Source: Pseudomonadota bacterium
GTDB lineage: Bacteria; Pseudomonadota; Gammaproteobacteria; Steroidobacterales; Steroidobacteraceae
Reading direction: 5' to 3'
Assembly: GCA_021850555.1 (NCBI GenBank)
Contig: JAJZLX010000045.1
Span: 1-51,319, forward strand
DNA length: 51,319 bases
Below are positions 10,609-20,050 of this stretch, piece after piece (position 1 is the first letter of the stretch; every line of letters begins with the position of its first letter). The translations under genes and the position numbers were made by a program. The notes beneath the pieces were generated by a model. That model ran no database searches. It saw only the letters and a program-made list of their open reading frames with translations, and was not told where the DNA came from.

Positions 10609-11322
10609 ATGGCTTACATCGACCCGGAAAGCCGTCTGATCCTGGAGCCGGGCAGGGCTCTGGCACTTACCTGCCCGCACTGCCAGGTTTTGGCCCACGT
10701 CACTGCCGTCGCCGTGCCGCGCTTCGAGGAGCTGCAGGTGAGCCGGCCGGCCCAGCTCGGCATGGTGTTTCGCTGTGACGGCTGCCAGGCACCGGTGTTC
10801 CTGCGCTTCACGGCGCGCGCATATGGCCCGACGAGGATCGAGCTCTCGGCGCGATTCACCGAGATCGAGCGGGCGCGGGAGCGATTCGACTTCACCCACC
10901 TGCCCGAGGAGGTGGGAATGCTGTTCAAGGAGGCGCTCGAGTGCTTCAGCGCCGGCGCCTGCAACGCCTTCGCCTCCATGTGCCGCCGCACCGCGCGCGC
11001 GGCGTTCACCGATCTGGGCGAGGCAGGCAAGCTGAAGTTCTTCGACGCCCTCAACGAGGTGCGCGAGCTCGCGGCGCTGACGCCGGAGGTCTTCAACAAA
11101 GTCAGAAGCGTCCTGTTCGGAATCGCCTCGGATCCGCGTCCCGGCATTCCGCTGCTCGACAGCCATGAGGCCGGCATCCTGCTCGAGGTGATGAAAGACC
11201 TGCTCTACCAGGCCTACGTGCGCCGGGGCCGGCTGGAGCAGGCGATGCTGGTCCGCCGCTTCTTCCACGAGGAGGCGAAAACCGGCACCAACGTCACGAC
11301 GCTGCCCGCCGCCCGCTCCTGA
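10609..11322 (+). CDS. Zinc-ribbon protein with DUF4145-like domain
   Basis: 237 residues from the ATG at 10609. A longer in-frame start at 10549 adds 20 residues that look non-coding. The N-terminus has two CxxC pairs, C22/C25 (CPHC) and C56/C59 (CDGC), consistent with a zinc ribbon. From about residue 100 the pattern LFKEALECFSAGACNAFASM followed by CRR and a helical C-terminus resembles DUF4145, a domain often found in defence or nucleic-acid-related proteins but without a known reaction. It lies between ettA and the small protein before fliK. Function is unknown. Confidence 0.7.
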   Translation: MAYIDPESRLILEPGRALALTCPHCQVLAHVTAVAVPRFEELQVSRPAQLGMVFRCDGCQAPVFLRFTARAYGPTRIELSARFTEIERARERFDFTHLPEEVGMLFKEALECFSAGACNAFASMCRRTARAAFTDLGEAGKLKFFDALNEVRELAALTPEVFNKVRSVLFGIASDPRPGIPLLDSHEAGILLEVMKDLLYQAYVRRGRLEQAMLVRRFFHEEAKTGTNVTTLPAARS

Positions 11323-11353
11323 CAGCGCCCCCGACCCGACCGGCCTCGAGCAC

Positions 11354-11923
11354 ATGGCAGACAGCACCGATACCGTCGTTCTCTACGAGGAGCTGGCTTT
11401 CCAGGATGTGTTGCCGGTGTTGTGGCGGTCTGCCCCGGCCACCCCCGCTCCGCAGGCCCTCGCCAGCCTGTCGGAGCGAAATCTTCAGATCCTGCAGACC
11501 TGGGAGGCGCTGACGGATCAAAGCCGGGTCGAGCCGGAGGAGAGCTCGCCTCTCTCGGCGGAAATGCAGCGCCTGGATCGCAAGCTCACGCTGCTGCTCG
11601 ATCTGGTCGGACAGATCCTCGCCACCAACCGCCCCCGGCCGGCCCCGGTGCCGGTCTGTTTCAACGCGCTCGGCGCCGCCTGGCGAGCCGCAGGGCCGCC
11701 ACCGGCGGCCGGAGCCGCGGGAACGCTGGAAATCTACCTGCACGAGTGCGTCGCTCAGCCGCTGCGCTTTGCCGGCAGGGTGACCGAGTCGAGCGCCGCA
11801 GGGGACATCACGGTGAGATTTCTCCCCCTCGAGGACGCCGTTGCCGGCCTGATCGCCAAGGTCGCCTTTCGCCGCCACCGCCGCCAGATCGCCGGCCGGC
11901 TCGGTCCTCAGCGCGCACCCTGA
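11354..11923 (+). CDS. Small helical protein next to fliK, possibly PilZ-like
   Basis: 189 residues. The first 100 residues look helical (LSERNLQILQTWEALTDQ, then MQRLDRKLTLLLDLVGQILA). A C-terminal beta-rich segment (LEIYLHECVAQPLRFAGRV, ITVRFLPLEDAVAGLIAKVA) ends with FRRHRRQIAG. The layout, long helix followed by a short beta barrel, resembles atypical helical PilZ proteins, but the canonical RxxxR and DxSxxG c-di-GMP motifs are not in their usual N-terminal place, so c-di-GMP binding is only a guess. It starts 31 bases after the DUF4145-like gene, likely in one transcript, and is convergent with fliK. Confidence 0.6.
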   Translation: MADSTDTVVLYEELAFQDVLPVLWRSAPATPAPQALASLSERNLQILQTWEALTDQSRVEPEESSPLSAEMQRLDRKLTLLLDLVGQILATNRPRPAPVPVCFNALGAAWRAAGPPPAAGAAGTLEIYLHECVAQPLRFAGRVTESSAAGDITVRFLPLEDAVAGLIAKVAFRRHRRQIAGRLGPQRAP

Positions 11924-12017
11924 TCGTGACTTTCCCGGGACGGCGGGGCGGGCGAGCCGCACCGGCTTTCGACGCCCACAGGCCCCCGGCCCTCGCGCTC
12001 GCTCGCCGCTGCGCGGC

Positions 12018-13184
12018 TCAGGCGTAGGCGTCCACCATGCCGAGCTGCGCCGGCGAGGCGCTCGATGGCCCCCCGGAGGATTCCTCTGCAATGGCCCCGA
12101 CAGACTCAGCCGATCCCTTGCGCGGCGCCTGCTCCCGCGGGGCGTCGCGCGATACACCCGAATCGGTCAACGTCAGCCCCTGACCCGAGAGCATCTGCCG
12201 CAGCTGCGGCATGGCCTGCTCGAGAGCCTGGCGGGTGTCGGCGTGGGCCGCCCCGAACCACACGCTCGCCTCGCCGTGTTGCACCAAGATGCTCACCTGC
12301 AGCGGTCCGAGGTGCTCGGGCGAGAGTTGCAGCGTGGCGGACTGAACGCCCTGATGGGTCATCCAGGTGAGCCGCGCGCCAAGCTCCCCGGCCCAGCCTT
12401 CCGTTCCAACAGGCGCGCTCAACCGCGCGGCCTCGCCCGCTGCGGCGTGAGTCGGCATCGCGGGGCGGGCTGCGAGACCCGCCTGGGCGCCGCTCAGGGC
12501 CGCCGCTGCGTTGATCGAGGCCGTTGCGGGGGAGGTCACAGTGGGACCCGCAGCAGGACCTGACGCCTTCAGATCCTGCGCAGCCGCGTGTGCAAGCAGC
12601 GCCTGGGCGGCGCGCCCGACACCCTTGGCGGTTGCCGAAAGCGATGCGGTCCCCGCCCCTGCCTGTGCATTGCCCGAGCCTGCGCCGCTGCCGCTCGACG
12701 GTACCGCGGGTAGAGCCCGCGAGACGAGCGCCAGGGCGGTCCCCACCGGGTCGGGCTTGCCCGCCGTCTGGGCGGCGCTGTTGGAGGATGGGCCGTGACC
12801 GTGGGCCGCGTCATGAGGCGCGCCGATGCCGTGCCCTGAGGCGGCCTGTGACTGGGCCAGTGCCTGGGAGAAACTCCCGCTCACCTCCCCTGCCTGAGGT
12901 CTCGAGCCGGGGCCGCCTGCAGCACGGGCAGCCTTGGACCCAGCGCGGCTCTGCTCCGCGCCGGCTTTGCGGCCCGTGGAGCGCGCGGTCTCTGGCCGGG
13001 CGGGGCGCGATGCGGGGCTGTCCTGCGCGCTCTTCCCGGGAGGAGCCGCGGGAGAGGCGGATTCGGGCACACTGGCACCGGCACCGGGGGCGCAACGCCC
13101 ACCGGCGGGGCTTGCACCGGCCATGGCCGGTACGGCCGGCGGCTGTGGCGCACTGGGTGCGGCGGGCGCGGCGCGGAAGAGCAT
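12018..13184 (-). CDS. fliK: Flagellar hook-length control protein FliK
   Basis: 388 residues. The N-terminal 240 residues are low-complexity Ala/Gly/Pro/Ser, as expected for the ruler part of FliK. The C-terminal domain is clear: GWAGELGARLTWMTHQGVQS, ATLQLSPEHLGPLQVSILVQ, ASVWFGAAHADTRQALEQAM and LRQMLSGQGLTLTDSGVS, the export-switch domain that contacts FlhB. The ATG at 13184 follows the fliJ stop by four bases. It is the last gene of the fleR-fliEFGHIJK transcript and faces the small PilZ-like gene across 94 bases that show no clear terminator. Confidence 0.88.
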   Translation of the reverse strand: MLFRAAPAAPSAPQPPAVPAMAGASPAGGRCAPGAGASVPESASPAAPPGKSAQDSPASRPARPETARSTGRKAGAEQSRAGSKAARAAGGPGSRPQAGEVSGSFSQALAQSQAASGHGIGAPHDAAHGHGPSSNSAAQTAGKPDPVGTALALVSRALPAVPSSGSGAGSGNAQAGAGTASLSATAKGVGRAAQALLAHAAAQDLKASGPAAGPTVTSPATASINAAAALSGAQAGLAARPAMPTHAAAGEAARLSAPVGTEGWAGELGARLTWMTHQGVQSATLQLSPEHLGPLQVSILVQHGEASVWFGAAHADTRQALEQAMPQLRQMLSGQGLTLTDSGVSRDAPREQAPRKGSAESVGAIAEESSGGPSSASPAQLGMVDAYA

Positions 13185-13188
13185 CGAC

Positions 13189-13644
13189 TCAAGTGACACG
13201 GATTTGACTCCTGCGGCTCCAGATCTGCTGCGAGCGCTCGTCGGTCTCGTGCTGCTCGCGTTTGTCCTCGGCGCGTCGCTCCTCGGCCTGCCAATGCTCG
13301 GCCAGGGTGTCGACCGCGGCGGCGCGGCGGGCGGCAAGGCGCCAGCTCTCGAGCTCTGCGCTGCGCTGAGACCGCGCCTGGGCCACGATCTGATCCTGAT
13401 GGCGCAGCGCCTCCTCGAGCCGGCCGAGGAAGACTTGGTATTCGCGCACGCCGGCGCCGTCGAGACCCGCCTGAGCGCGCCGGTTGAAGTCCTGCACATA
13501 GGCCGCGCGGTAGCGCTCGAGCTCCCCGAGCCGGCTCTCGGCCTCGAGGACACGCTGCTCGCACCGGGCGAGCGCCTCGGCTTTGCGGCGCTCGAACTCA
13601 TCGACCGCGCGCCGCACCATGTCGATTCGCTGGGTTTTCTTCAT
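13189..13644 (-). CDS. fliJ: Flagellar export protein FliJ
   Basis: 151 residues, almost entirely charged coiled coil, the usual size and composition of FliJ. It forms the central stalk of the FliI hexamer in the type III export ATPase complex. The start [21 protein letters not shown] overlaps the fliI stop by four bases (ATGA) and the stop lies four bases before fliK. Identification rests on composition plus position, since FliJ sequences diverge strongly. Confidence 0.85.
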   Translation of the reverse strand: MKKTQRIDMVRRAVDEFERRKAEALARCEQRVLEAESRLGELERYRAAYVQDFNRRAQAGLDGAGVREYQVFLGRLEEALRHQDQIVAQARSQRSAELESWRLAARRAAAVDTLAEHWQAEERRAEDKREQHETDERSQQIWSRRSQIRVT

Positions 13645-14999
13645 GCTTCGCCGCCGGTGAGCACCTCTTGGAGAGCGGCGAGACTCCCCTTGAGGTCGAC
13701 CCGCTCGCGCATGTCCTGCTGCAGGAAGCGCTGCATGCGCGGCCAGCGCTCGATCGCCTGATCGACCCGCGGGTCGTTGCCCTTCTGATACGCGCCGATG
13801 GCGATCAGATCGCGGTGCTGCTGATACATGGACAGGGTCTGGCGGAATTGCCGGGCCCGCGCAAAATGCTCCGGCGAGGCGATCTCGTGCATCGCGCGGC
13901 TGACCGAGGCCTCGATGTCGATGGCCGGGTATTGGCCGCTTTCGGCGATCCGGCGCGAGAGCACCACGTGCCCGTCGAGGATGGCGCGGGCGGCATCGGC
14001 GATCGGATCGTTGTGATCGTCGCCTTCGGTCAACACGGTGTAGAAGGCGGTGATCGAGCCCGCCCCTTCGGCGCCGTTGCCCGCGCGCTCCACCAGCTGC
14101 GGCAGCCGGGCGAACACCGAGGGCGGATAGCCCTTGGTGGCCGGCGCCTCGCCGATCGCCAGCGAGATCTCGCGCTGCGCCTGGGCGAAGCGTGTGAGGG
14201 AGTCCATCAGCAGCAGCACGCTCGCGCCCTGGTCGCGGAAGTACTCGGCGATGGCGGTGGCGAGCCACGCCCCGTGCAGGCGCATCAGCGGCGGGGCGTC
14301 CGCCGGAGCGGCGACGACCACCGCCCGGGTGCGGTCCTCGGGCCCGAGAATGCGCTCGACGAACTCCTTCACCTCGCGGCCGCGCTCCCCGATCAGTCCC
14401 ACCACGATGACCTGAGCGCTCGTGTAGCGGGCCATCATGCCGAGCAGCACGCTCTTGCCGACACCGCTACCGGCGAACAATCCGACGCGCTGCCCGCGAC
14501 CGACCGTCGCCAACGCGTTGATGGCGCGAATCCCGACATCGAGCGGCTCGCTGATCGGCTGGCGAGCGAGCGGATTGATCGGTCTGCCGGTCAGGCGCAC
14601 GGTCTCGGCGCACGAGAGCGGACCGAAGCCATCGAGCGGCTGCGCGCCGCCGTCGATGATCCGGCCGAGCAGCTCGGGACCGACGCGCACGCTGCCGGCG
14701 CTCTGGCGCGGGATGACCCGCGCGTTCGGCCCCAGGCCGTGCGCATCGCCCGAGGGCATCAGGAACAGCCTGTCGCCCGAGAATCCCACGACCTCCGATT
14801 CGATCCGCGAGCCGTCGCCGGCGATGACGTCGCAGTAGTCGCCGACCGCGGCCTGACAGCCGGCCGCCTCGAGCGTCAGGCCGATCATACGCGTCAGCGA
14901 GCCTTCCACGGCCGGCGGCGCGGCCTGCTCCACGGCGAGGCGGCTGCGCCGCAGGCTCTCGCTCCAGCGCGCCGTGCGCCGCAAATCGAGCTGACTCAT
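13641..14999 (-). CDS. fliI: Flagellum-specific ATP synthase FliI
   Basis: 452 residues. FliI is the hexameric ATPase of flagellar type III export. It carries Walker A AGSGVGKS (176-183), the [14 protein letters not shown] segment, Walker [20 protein letters not shown] and the [20 protein letters not shown] block typical of FliI/SctN proteins. The N-terminal beta barrel and C-terminal helical domain are complete. The start overlaps the end of fliH by four bases. Confidence 0.97.
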   Translation of the reverse strand: MSQLDLRRTARWSESLRRSRLAVEQAAPPAVEGSLTRMIGLTLEAAGCQAAVGDYCDVIAGDGSRIESEVVGFSGDRLFLMPSGDAHGLGPNARVIPRQSAGSVRVGPELLGRIIDGGAQPLDGFGPLSCAETVRLTGRPINPLARQPISEPLDVGIRAINALATVGRGQRVGLFAGSGVGKSVLLGMMARYTSAQVIVVGLIGERGREVKEFVERILGPEDRTRAVVVAAPADAPPLMRLHGAWLATAIAEYFRDQGASVLLLMDSLTRFAQAQREISLAIGEAPATKGYPPSVFARLPQLVERAGNGAEGAGSITAFYTVLTEGDDHNDPIADAARAILDGHVVLSRRIAESGQYPAIDIEASVSRAMHEIASPEHFARARQFRQTLSMYQQHRDLIAIGAYQKGNDPRVDQAIERWPRMQRFLQQDMRERVDLKGSLAALQEVLTGGEA

Positions 15000-15724
15000 G
15001 GCGTCTGCCTCGCGGCGCTGCGCTCATCGCCCAGCGCCCCGGCGGCGATGGCGGCAACGCGGCTCTCGAAGCGCGCATCGATGCGCGAGGACTCGCTCTG
15101 CACCAGACAGCCGCCGCGCGAGAGCGTCGGATCCTCGATCACGGTCCAGACCCGCTCCGCGGAGGCGCTCAAGCGCTCACGCACCGTCGCGGCGTCCTGC
15201 GGATGCAGGTGTACCCTCACCTCGCGCGCCGCGATCGGCAGCTGCGCGAGCGCCTCGCGCACGATGGCGATCACCTGCGCCGGATCGACGGTGAGCTCGC
15301 GGCGGGCGAGCTGCTTGCCGACCGCGAGCGCCAGTTGCACCAGATCCCGTTCCACCTCGGCATCGAGCTGTGCCAGAGGCCGGGCGAGGAGCCCGATCAC
15401 CTCATCAACGCGCCTGACCCGCTCATCGAGCGCCGCGATGCGCGGTTGCATCTCGGCCTGTGCGCGGGCGAGCCCCGCCTCATATCCGCGGGTCTCGGCC
15501 TGCTGCTGCGCCTTGAGCGCCTCGAGCTCCTGGCGCCGCCGCGCATCGCCCAGGCCGACGACCGGGCCCTCGACCTGCGGCAACCGCCAGCGCTCGACCG
15601 CCGCGGGCGAGTCGCGACGCGAGGCGAGACCGGACGGGACATCCGCGCCGGAGGGCTTGCCGCCACGGACGGCCGGGGACACGGCCTCGGTGGATTCCGT
15701 GGGGCCCTGCCGCAACTCAAACAT
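14996..15724 (-). CDS. fliH: Flagellar assembly protein FliH
   Basis: 242 residues starting MFELRQ. FliH binds and regulates FliI. The centre has the GxxxG-like, Ala/Gln-rich coiled coil ([18 protein letters not shown]) and the C-terminal half has the conserved [20 protein letters not shown], then [10 protein letters not shown] and [20 protein letters not shown], typical of FliH/SctL stalks. The ATG overlaps the end of fliG by eight bases. An in-frame ATG seven codons earlier is possible but would overlap fliG more. Confidence 0.92.
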   Translation of the reverse strand: MFELRQGPTESTEAVSPAVRGGKPSGADVPSGLASRRDSPAAVERWRLPQVEGPVVGLGDARRRQELEALKAQQQAETRGYEAGLARAQAEMQPRIAALDERVRRVDEVIGLLARPLAQLDAEVERDLVQLALAVGKQLARRELTVDPAQVIAIVREALAQLPIAAREVRVHLHPQDAATVRERLSASAERVWTVIEDPTLSRGGCLVQSESSRIDARFESRVAAIAAGALGDERSAARQTP

Positions 15725-16730
15725 ACTGATCTCCCTTGCCGCCAAGGGCGATTGCGCCGCTCTCGGCGAGCTTGCGCGCGATCTTCAGGATCTCCTTCTG
15801 CGCGTTCTCCACCTCGGAGACCTTCACCGGCCCCTTCGCCTCCAGGTCCTCCTTGAGCGTCTCGCCGGCCCGCTGCGACATGTTCTTGAAGATCTTCTCC
15901 TTCATCTCCTCATCGGCGCCCTTCAACGCAAGCAGCAACTGATCCGATTGCACGTTGCGCAGCAGCTCCTGCATGCCGCGGTCATCGAGATCGAGCAGGT
16001 TGTCGAACACGAACACCAGCTCCTCGATGCGCGCGGCAAGCGCCTCGTCGCTCTTGGCGACCTGCTCCATGAGGGCGCTCTCCTGGCTGGGATCAAGGAA
16101 GTTGATGATATTGGCGGCGGCCTTGGCCCCGCCCAGCACGGAAGTCTTGCCGGTGGACTTGCCGGCGAACTGCTTCTCCATGATCTCGTCGAGCTCGCTC
16201 AGCGCGCTTGGCTGCACTCCATCGAGCAGCGCAATGCGCGCGATGACGTCCGAGCGCACCGCCATCGGCAGCAGCTGCAGCACCTCGGCCGCCTGATCCG
16301 CATCGAGATAGGCGAGCACGATGGCGATGATCTGCGGATGCTCGAGGCGGATCAGCTCGGCCACGGCGCGCGGGTCCATCCACTTGAGGGCCTCGAGACC
16401 CTTGGTGCCGCGCCCGATGTTGATCCGGTCGATGATGCTTTCGGCCTTGTCGCTCCCGAGCGCATCGACCAGCACCTTGCGCAGAACCTCGTCCGCGCCC
16501 ACGCCGACGGAGGTCTGACTCTCGACCGTGGTGTGGAACTCGGAGATGACGCCTTGCACCTCCTCCTTGGAGACGTTGGCGAGCTTGGCCATGGCTGCGC
16601 CGATGCGCTGCACCTCCTTGGCGCCCATGTGCTTCAGCACCTGGGCCGCCTCGGTCTCCCCGAGCGTGAGCAGCAGGATCGCCGCGCGCTCGGTGCCGTT
16701 GCGGGCGGCCGCTTTGCTGCGATCATTCAT
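15717..16730 (-). CDS. fliG: Flagellar motor switch protein FliG
   Basis: 337 residues. FliG is the rotor protein that contacts the stator. Features are RAAILLLTLGETEAAQVLKH at the N-terminus, the MDPRAVAELIRLEHPQIIA segment in the middle domain (EHPQ motif near 130), and the C-terminal torque helix with charged residues in LVFVFDNLLDLDDRGMQELL and LKGADEEMKEKIFKNMSQRA. Complete. The start overlaps fliF by eight bases. Confidence 0.97.
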   Translation of the reverse strand: MNDRSKAAARNGTERAAILLLTLGETEAAQVLKHMGAKEVQRIGAAMAKLANVSKEEVQGVISEFHTTVESQTSVGVGADEVLRKVLVDALGSDKAESIIDRINIGRGTKGLEALKWMDPRAVAELIRLEHPQIIAIVLAYLDADQAAEVLQLLPMAVRSDVIARIALLDGVQPSALSELDEIMEKQFAGKSTGKTSVLGGAKAAANIINFLDPSQESALMEQVAKSDEALAARIEELVFVFDNLLDLDDRGMQELLRNVQSDQLLLALKGADEEMKEKIFKNMSQRAGETLKEDLEAKGPVKVSEVENAQKEILKIARKLAESGAIALGGKGDQYV

Positions 16731-18432
16731 CGTTGCCCACCCAGCCGCGCACCATCTGTGCGACCCGCTTCGGATCCTGGCTCACCAGCGCGCGCGCGTT
16801 CGCGAGCTGCTGCTCGTGCGAGAGCGCCTTGACCACCGCCTCCTTCTGCGCCTGCGGCGCTCCCTCCGTCTCCACTGCGAGCTGCGCCGGCGCCAGCGCG
16901 TGCGAGGCGGGCGCCAGGAGCATCCGCACCATCGGACGCAACACGACCAGGGCCAGCGCCAGCACCGCGACCAGGCCGGCAATGATCTTCACCAGGCTCC
17001 AGAAGATCGGCCGCTGCCACAGCGAGGGGCCCACGTATTGACCGCCCGCGGCGGCGGCCGCCGGCAGATTGAGCGGCTCGTTGACCACGCTCACGCTGTC
17101 GCCTCTGGCCGGATCGAAACCCACCGCATCCTTCACGAGCTGGGTGACGCGGGCGAGCTCCTGGGCCGACAGCGGCACCTCGGTGACCTTGCCGTTGGCG
17201 CCCTTTACCGGGCGATAGCCGATCAGCACCGCGACGCTGAGACGGCGGATCTGACCGGGCGGCTGACGGGAGTAATCGAGCGTGCGGTCGATCTCGTAGT
17301 TACGCGTGATGTTGCTCGAGAGCACGTGGCCGGCGCCCCCGGGCGCTCCCACCGGCTCGACCGCGCCTTTCACGCCGCTCGAGCGGGACGCGGCCGTTGC
17401 GCCCTGCGAGGCGGAAGCCGGTTTCGAGGCGGATGAGGCGCTCGAGCCGCCGCGCGAGGCCGGCGGCTTGGCGGCCGCGGGCGGGGCGAGGGTGCCCGCA
17501 ACGGGCGGCTCGTTCGAGAGCGATCCCGGCACCCCACCGGGGCCGCCGCCCGCGCTCTGCTCGGAGATCTGCTCGCTGCGCACGATCTGGCTGCCGGGCT
17601 TGTAGAGCTCCCGGGCCTGCTCGCTCGTGCCCGTATTGAGCGCCGCCACCACATCCGCATGCACCAGTCCGGGACCGACCAAAGGGGTGAGGAGCGCCAC
17701 GATGCGCCGCCGGTCCTCGCTTTCCAGACGGTGCACCATGTTGAAACTCTGCTCGTCGAGCGCATAGGGGCTGTCACCCTGCGGGCTCGAGAGCAGCTGG
17801 CCGTTCTGGTCCACCACCGTGACGTGCGAGGCGGAGAGGTTCGGCACGCTGGAGGCGACCAGGTTGACGATCGCCTGGACTTCCTCCGGCCCGAGCGCGC
17901 TGCCGTCCCGCAGCTGCACGAATACCGAGGCGCTGGCGGGGGTCTGATCGCTGATGAACACGGACTGGCGCGGCACGGCGAGGTTCACGCGCGCCGAGGC
18001 CACCTGCTGCAGGCTCGCGATGGTGTGCGCCAGCTCCGACTCGAGCACATGCTGGTAGCGGATGTTCTCTATGAACTGGCTCACCCCGAAGCCCGAGCCC
18101 TTGTCGAACTCGGCGAAGCTGTCGCCGCCGGCCACGCCCTGGCCGGCGAGCTTCAGCCGCGCCGCATCGAGCTGCTGCGCGGGTACCTCGACACCATTGG
18201 TGGCCGGATCGAGCCGATAGGGTATCTGCGCCCCCTGCAGCGCCTGCACGACCTGGGATTCCTGCTGCGGGGAGAGATTGGCGTAAAGGAGACTGTAGGT
18301 CGGACCCCGCGACCACAGCACGATCCAGACACCGGCGGCCACCGCCGCGGCGATGCCGACCAACAGCAGCAAGGGACGCAGGCTCGCGGGCAGTGCCGGC
18401 ATCGCCGGCAGGGCGGTGGATTCAGCGGCCAT
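16723..18432 (-). CDS. fliF: Flagellar MS-ring protein FliF
   Basis: 569 residues. FliF forms the MS ring in the inner membrane. An N-terminal transmembrane helix (about 20-40, LLLLVGIAAAVAAGVWIVLW) is followed by the secretin-like ring-building motifs (LYANLSPQQESQVVQALQGA, GSGFGVSQFIENIRYQHVLE, VASARVNLAVPRQSVF). A Pro/Ala/Ser-rich insertion covers about 320-375. A second transmembrane segment near 470 and the FliG-binding C-terminus (AQMVRGWVGNDE) complete it. The gap to fliE is nine bases. Confidence 0.96.
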   Translation of the reverse strand: MAAESTALPAMPALPASLRPLLLLVGIAAAVAAGVWIVLWSRGPTYSLLYANLSPQQESQVVQALQGAQIPYRLDPATNGVEVPAQQLDAARLKLAGQGVAGGDSFAEFDKGSGFGVSQFIENIRYQHVLESELAHTIASLQQVASARVNLAVPRQSVFISDQTPASASVFVQLRDGSALGPEEVQAIVNLVASSVPNLSASHVTVVDQNGQLLSSPQGDSPYALDEQSFNMVHRLESEDRRRIVALLTPLVGPGLVHADVVAALNTGTSEQARELYKPGSQIVRSEQISEQSAGGGPGGVPGSLSNEPPVAGTLAPPAAAKPPASRGGSSASSASKPASASQGATAASRSSGVKGAVEPVGAPGGAGHVLSSNITRNYEIDRTLDYSRQPPGQIRRLSVAVLIGYRPVKGANGKVTEVPLSAQELARVTQLVKDAVGFDPARGDSVSVVNEPLNLPAAAAAGGQYVGPSLWQRPIFWSLVKIIAGLVAVLALALVVLRPMVRMLLAPASHALAPAQLAVETEGAPQAQKEAVVKALSHEQQLANARALVSQDPKRVAQMVRGWVGNDE

Positions 18433-18441
18433 GTGGATTCA

Positions 18442-18804
18442 CTACATCTGCATGTTCATGATGTCTTGGTAGGCGGTGATGAGGCGGTTGCGCACCTCGG
18501 TGAGGGCCTGAAAGGACACGCTCGCCTTGTCCATCTGCACCATCACCTGGGGCAGCGATACGCCCGGAACGCCCCGCGAAAAGGCATCCGCCAGCGCGTT
18601 GGCGCGCTGCTCGCTACTGTTCACCGCGTCGATTCCCCGCTTCAACAGCGAGGCGAACTCGCTCGGCGCGCTGTTCGAGGTCCCGCCCTGCACGCCCGGC
18701 GCGCCGATGCCCGGTGCACCGAGCGGCCGGGGCGCATCGAGGCGCGTCTGCGCCGAGAGCGAGCGGATCTGCGCCAGCACCTGATCGATGGCTATCTGAC
18801 TCAT
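18442..18804 (-). CDS. fliE: Flagellar hook-basal body complex protein FliE
   Basis: 120 residues. FliE joins the MS ring and the proximal rod. The C-terminus SLPQVMVQMDKASVSFQALT followed by EVRNRLITAYQDIMNMQM is the family signature. The N-terminal half has a Gly/Pro/Ala-rich stretch, and FASLLKRGIDAVNSSEQRAN is conserved. It lies ten bases after the FleR-like gene and is therefore probably read from the sigma-54 promoter at 19971-19986. Confidence 0.95.
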   Translation of the reverse strand: MSQIAIDQVLAQIRSLSAQTRLDAPRPLGAPGIGAPGVQGGTSNSAPSEFASLLKRGIDAVNSSEQRANALADAFSRGVPGVSLPQVMVQMDKASVSFQALTEVRNRLITAYQDIMNMQM

Positions 18805-18814
18805 GGGATCCGCC

Positions 18815-19930
18815 TCAACCGACCGGCACTTCGACGCCCGCCTCGCGCAGGCGTGCGAGCTTGTAGCGCAATGTGCGCGGACTGATGCCCAGCCGCTCAG
18901 CGGCCTCGCGACGGCTGCCCTGGCCGGACTTGAGCGCATCGAGGATGAGATCGCGCTCGGCCTGGATGAGCGAGCCGGCCAGTGAGCCGATCGATGAGAT
19001 CGCGTGCGAAGAGGTCGCGGCGGAATCAATCCCGCAGGCTCCCCCCGCCCGCCCGCCGTCAAAGCTCCATGACTGACCGGCGTGCATCGGGCCTCGCTCG
19101 CCGCGGCGCGGCTCCCCGGCCGGGGCGCCGTTCGCGGATTCGAACAGGATGTGCTCAGGGCCGATCACCGGGCCATTGGCCAGGATGAGCGCCCGCTGCA
19201 GCAGATTGTCGAGCTCGCGCACATTGCCGGGCCAGGGGTAGGTGAGGAGCCGATGCGCCGCCTCGGCGCTCAGCGCCGGGATGCTCGTGCCCGGCCGGCA
19301 ATGGCCGGTCAACAATTGCATGGCAAGCGGCAACACGTCGTCGCGGCGCTGCCGCAGCGGCGCGATGGCGAGCGGAAACACGTTCAGCCGGTAATACAGA
19401 TCCTCGCGGAAGCGCCCGCAGGCCACCTCCTCGCGCAGCCTGCGGTTGGTGGTCGCAACGACGCGCACGTCCAGGCTGATGGGGTCGCGGCCGCCGAGAC
19501 GCTCGACCTCCTTCTCCTGCAGCACGCGCAGCAGCTTCGCCTGCAGACCGAGCGGCATCTCGCTCACCTCATCGAGCAGCAGCGTTCCGCCCTGCGCCTG
19601 CTCGAACTTGCCCGGATGGGAGGCGTGCGCGCCGGTGAAGCTGCCGCGCTCGTAGCCGAACAGCATCGCCTCGAGCATGTTCTCGGGAATCGCCGCGCAA
19701 TTGACGGCGACGAACGGTCCCTTGGCGCGCTGCGAACGGCGGTGAACGTAGCGGGAAAGGACCTCCTTGCCCGTGCCGGACTCCCCGCAGATGAGCACGG
19801 TACAGTCGGCGACCGCCACGCGGCGCGCAAGCTCGAGAAGGCGCTGCGAGTGGGCGGCGCAGCCCACCGGCTCCGGCCCGCTGCGCGTGGCGCTGTCTCG
19901 GGAAGTCACTGGATCTTGAATCTCTGGCAT
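18815..19930 (-). CDS. fleR: Sigma-54-dependent flagellar activator of the FleR/FlrC type, lacking a receiver domain
   Basis: 371 residues. The AAA+ domain has Walker A GESGTGKE (49-56), the sigma-54 loop GSFTGA (96-101), Walker B LLLDEVSE (117-124) and the sensor R-finger region [15 protein letters not shown] Fis-type helix-turn-helix closes the protein: [20 protein letters not shown] then [21 protein letters not shown], typical of FleR/FlrC. The usual N-terminal receiver of about 120 residues is absent; only some 25 residues precede the AAA+ region. The ATG at 19930 has a strong GGAGGGG site and no longer protein is credible. It follows a near-consensus sigma-54 promoter. No fleS/flrB kinase gene lies beside it, so it may be active without phosphorylation. 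Confidence 0.9.
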   Translation of the reverse strand: MPEIQDPVTSRDSATRSGPEPVGCAAHSQRLLELARRVAVADCTVLICGESGTGKEVLSRYVHRRSQRAKGPFVAVNCAAIPENMLEAMLFGYERGSFTGAHASHPGKFEQAQGGTLLLDEVSEMPLGLQAKLLRVLQEKEVERLGGRDPISLDVRVVATTNRRLREEVACGRFREDLYYRLNVFPLAIAPLRQRRDDVLPLAMQLLTGHCRPGTSIPALSAEAAHRLLTYPWPGNVRELDNLLQRALILANGPVIGPEHILFESANGAPAGEPRRGERGPMHAGQSWSFDGGRAGGACGIDSAATSSHAISSIGSLAGSLIQAERDLILDALKSGQGSRREAAERLGISPRTLRYKLARLREAGVEVPVG

Positions 19931-19970
19931 CGCTCCCCTCCAAACACCGGGATGCTTCACCGGGGAGGAA

Positions 19971-19986
19971 TGCAAATGCCGTGCCG
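19971..19986 (-). promoter_or_regulatory. Sigma-54 promoter of the fleR-fliEFGHIJK operon
   Basis: Read on the minus strand the site is cGGCACGGCATTTGCA. The GG and GC dinucleotides are 12 bases apart, as the -24/-12 consensus TGGCAC-N5-TTGCA requires; only the first T is lost. It lies 40 bases upstream of the FleR-like start codon, which leaves room for a leader with the GGAGGGG site. FleQ, encoded just upstream, is the likely activator. Confidence 0.75.
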
Positions 19987-20007
19987 GGCGGCAACGGGCT
20001 GCAAAAC

Positions 20008-20021
20008 GTGACGGGAGTCAC
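20008..20021. promoter_or_regulatory. CRP/Vfr/Clp-like palindrome upstream of the fleR promoter
   Basis: GTGACGGGAGTCAC is a perfect inverted repeat of the CRP core, GTGA-N6-TCAC, with outer bases C and G instead of T and A. It is centred about 35 bases upstream of the -24 box of the sigma-54 promoter. An eight-base core alone could occur by chance in a window of this size, so the support comes from its position and from the two perfect sites elsewhere in the window. Confidence 0.4.
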
Positions 20022-20050
20022 GGGCGCGGCCGCCCGCGCGCCTCGCGGCG

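Noticed and set aside
11924..12017. Terminator between the convergent PilZ-like gene and fliK
   Set aside because: Only a weak GAGCCGC/GCGGCTC pairing with a long loop and no T tract was found.
13668..16832. Very long open frame on the plus strand across fliI-fliH-fliG
   Set aside because: It is antisense to clear flagellar genes and reads as low-complexity Arg/Ala/Leu-rich sequence; a high-GC artefact.
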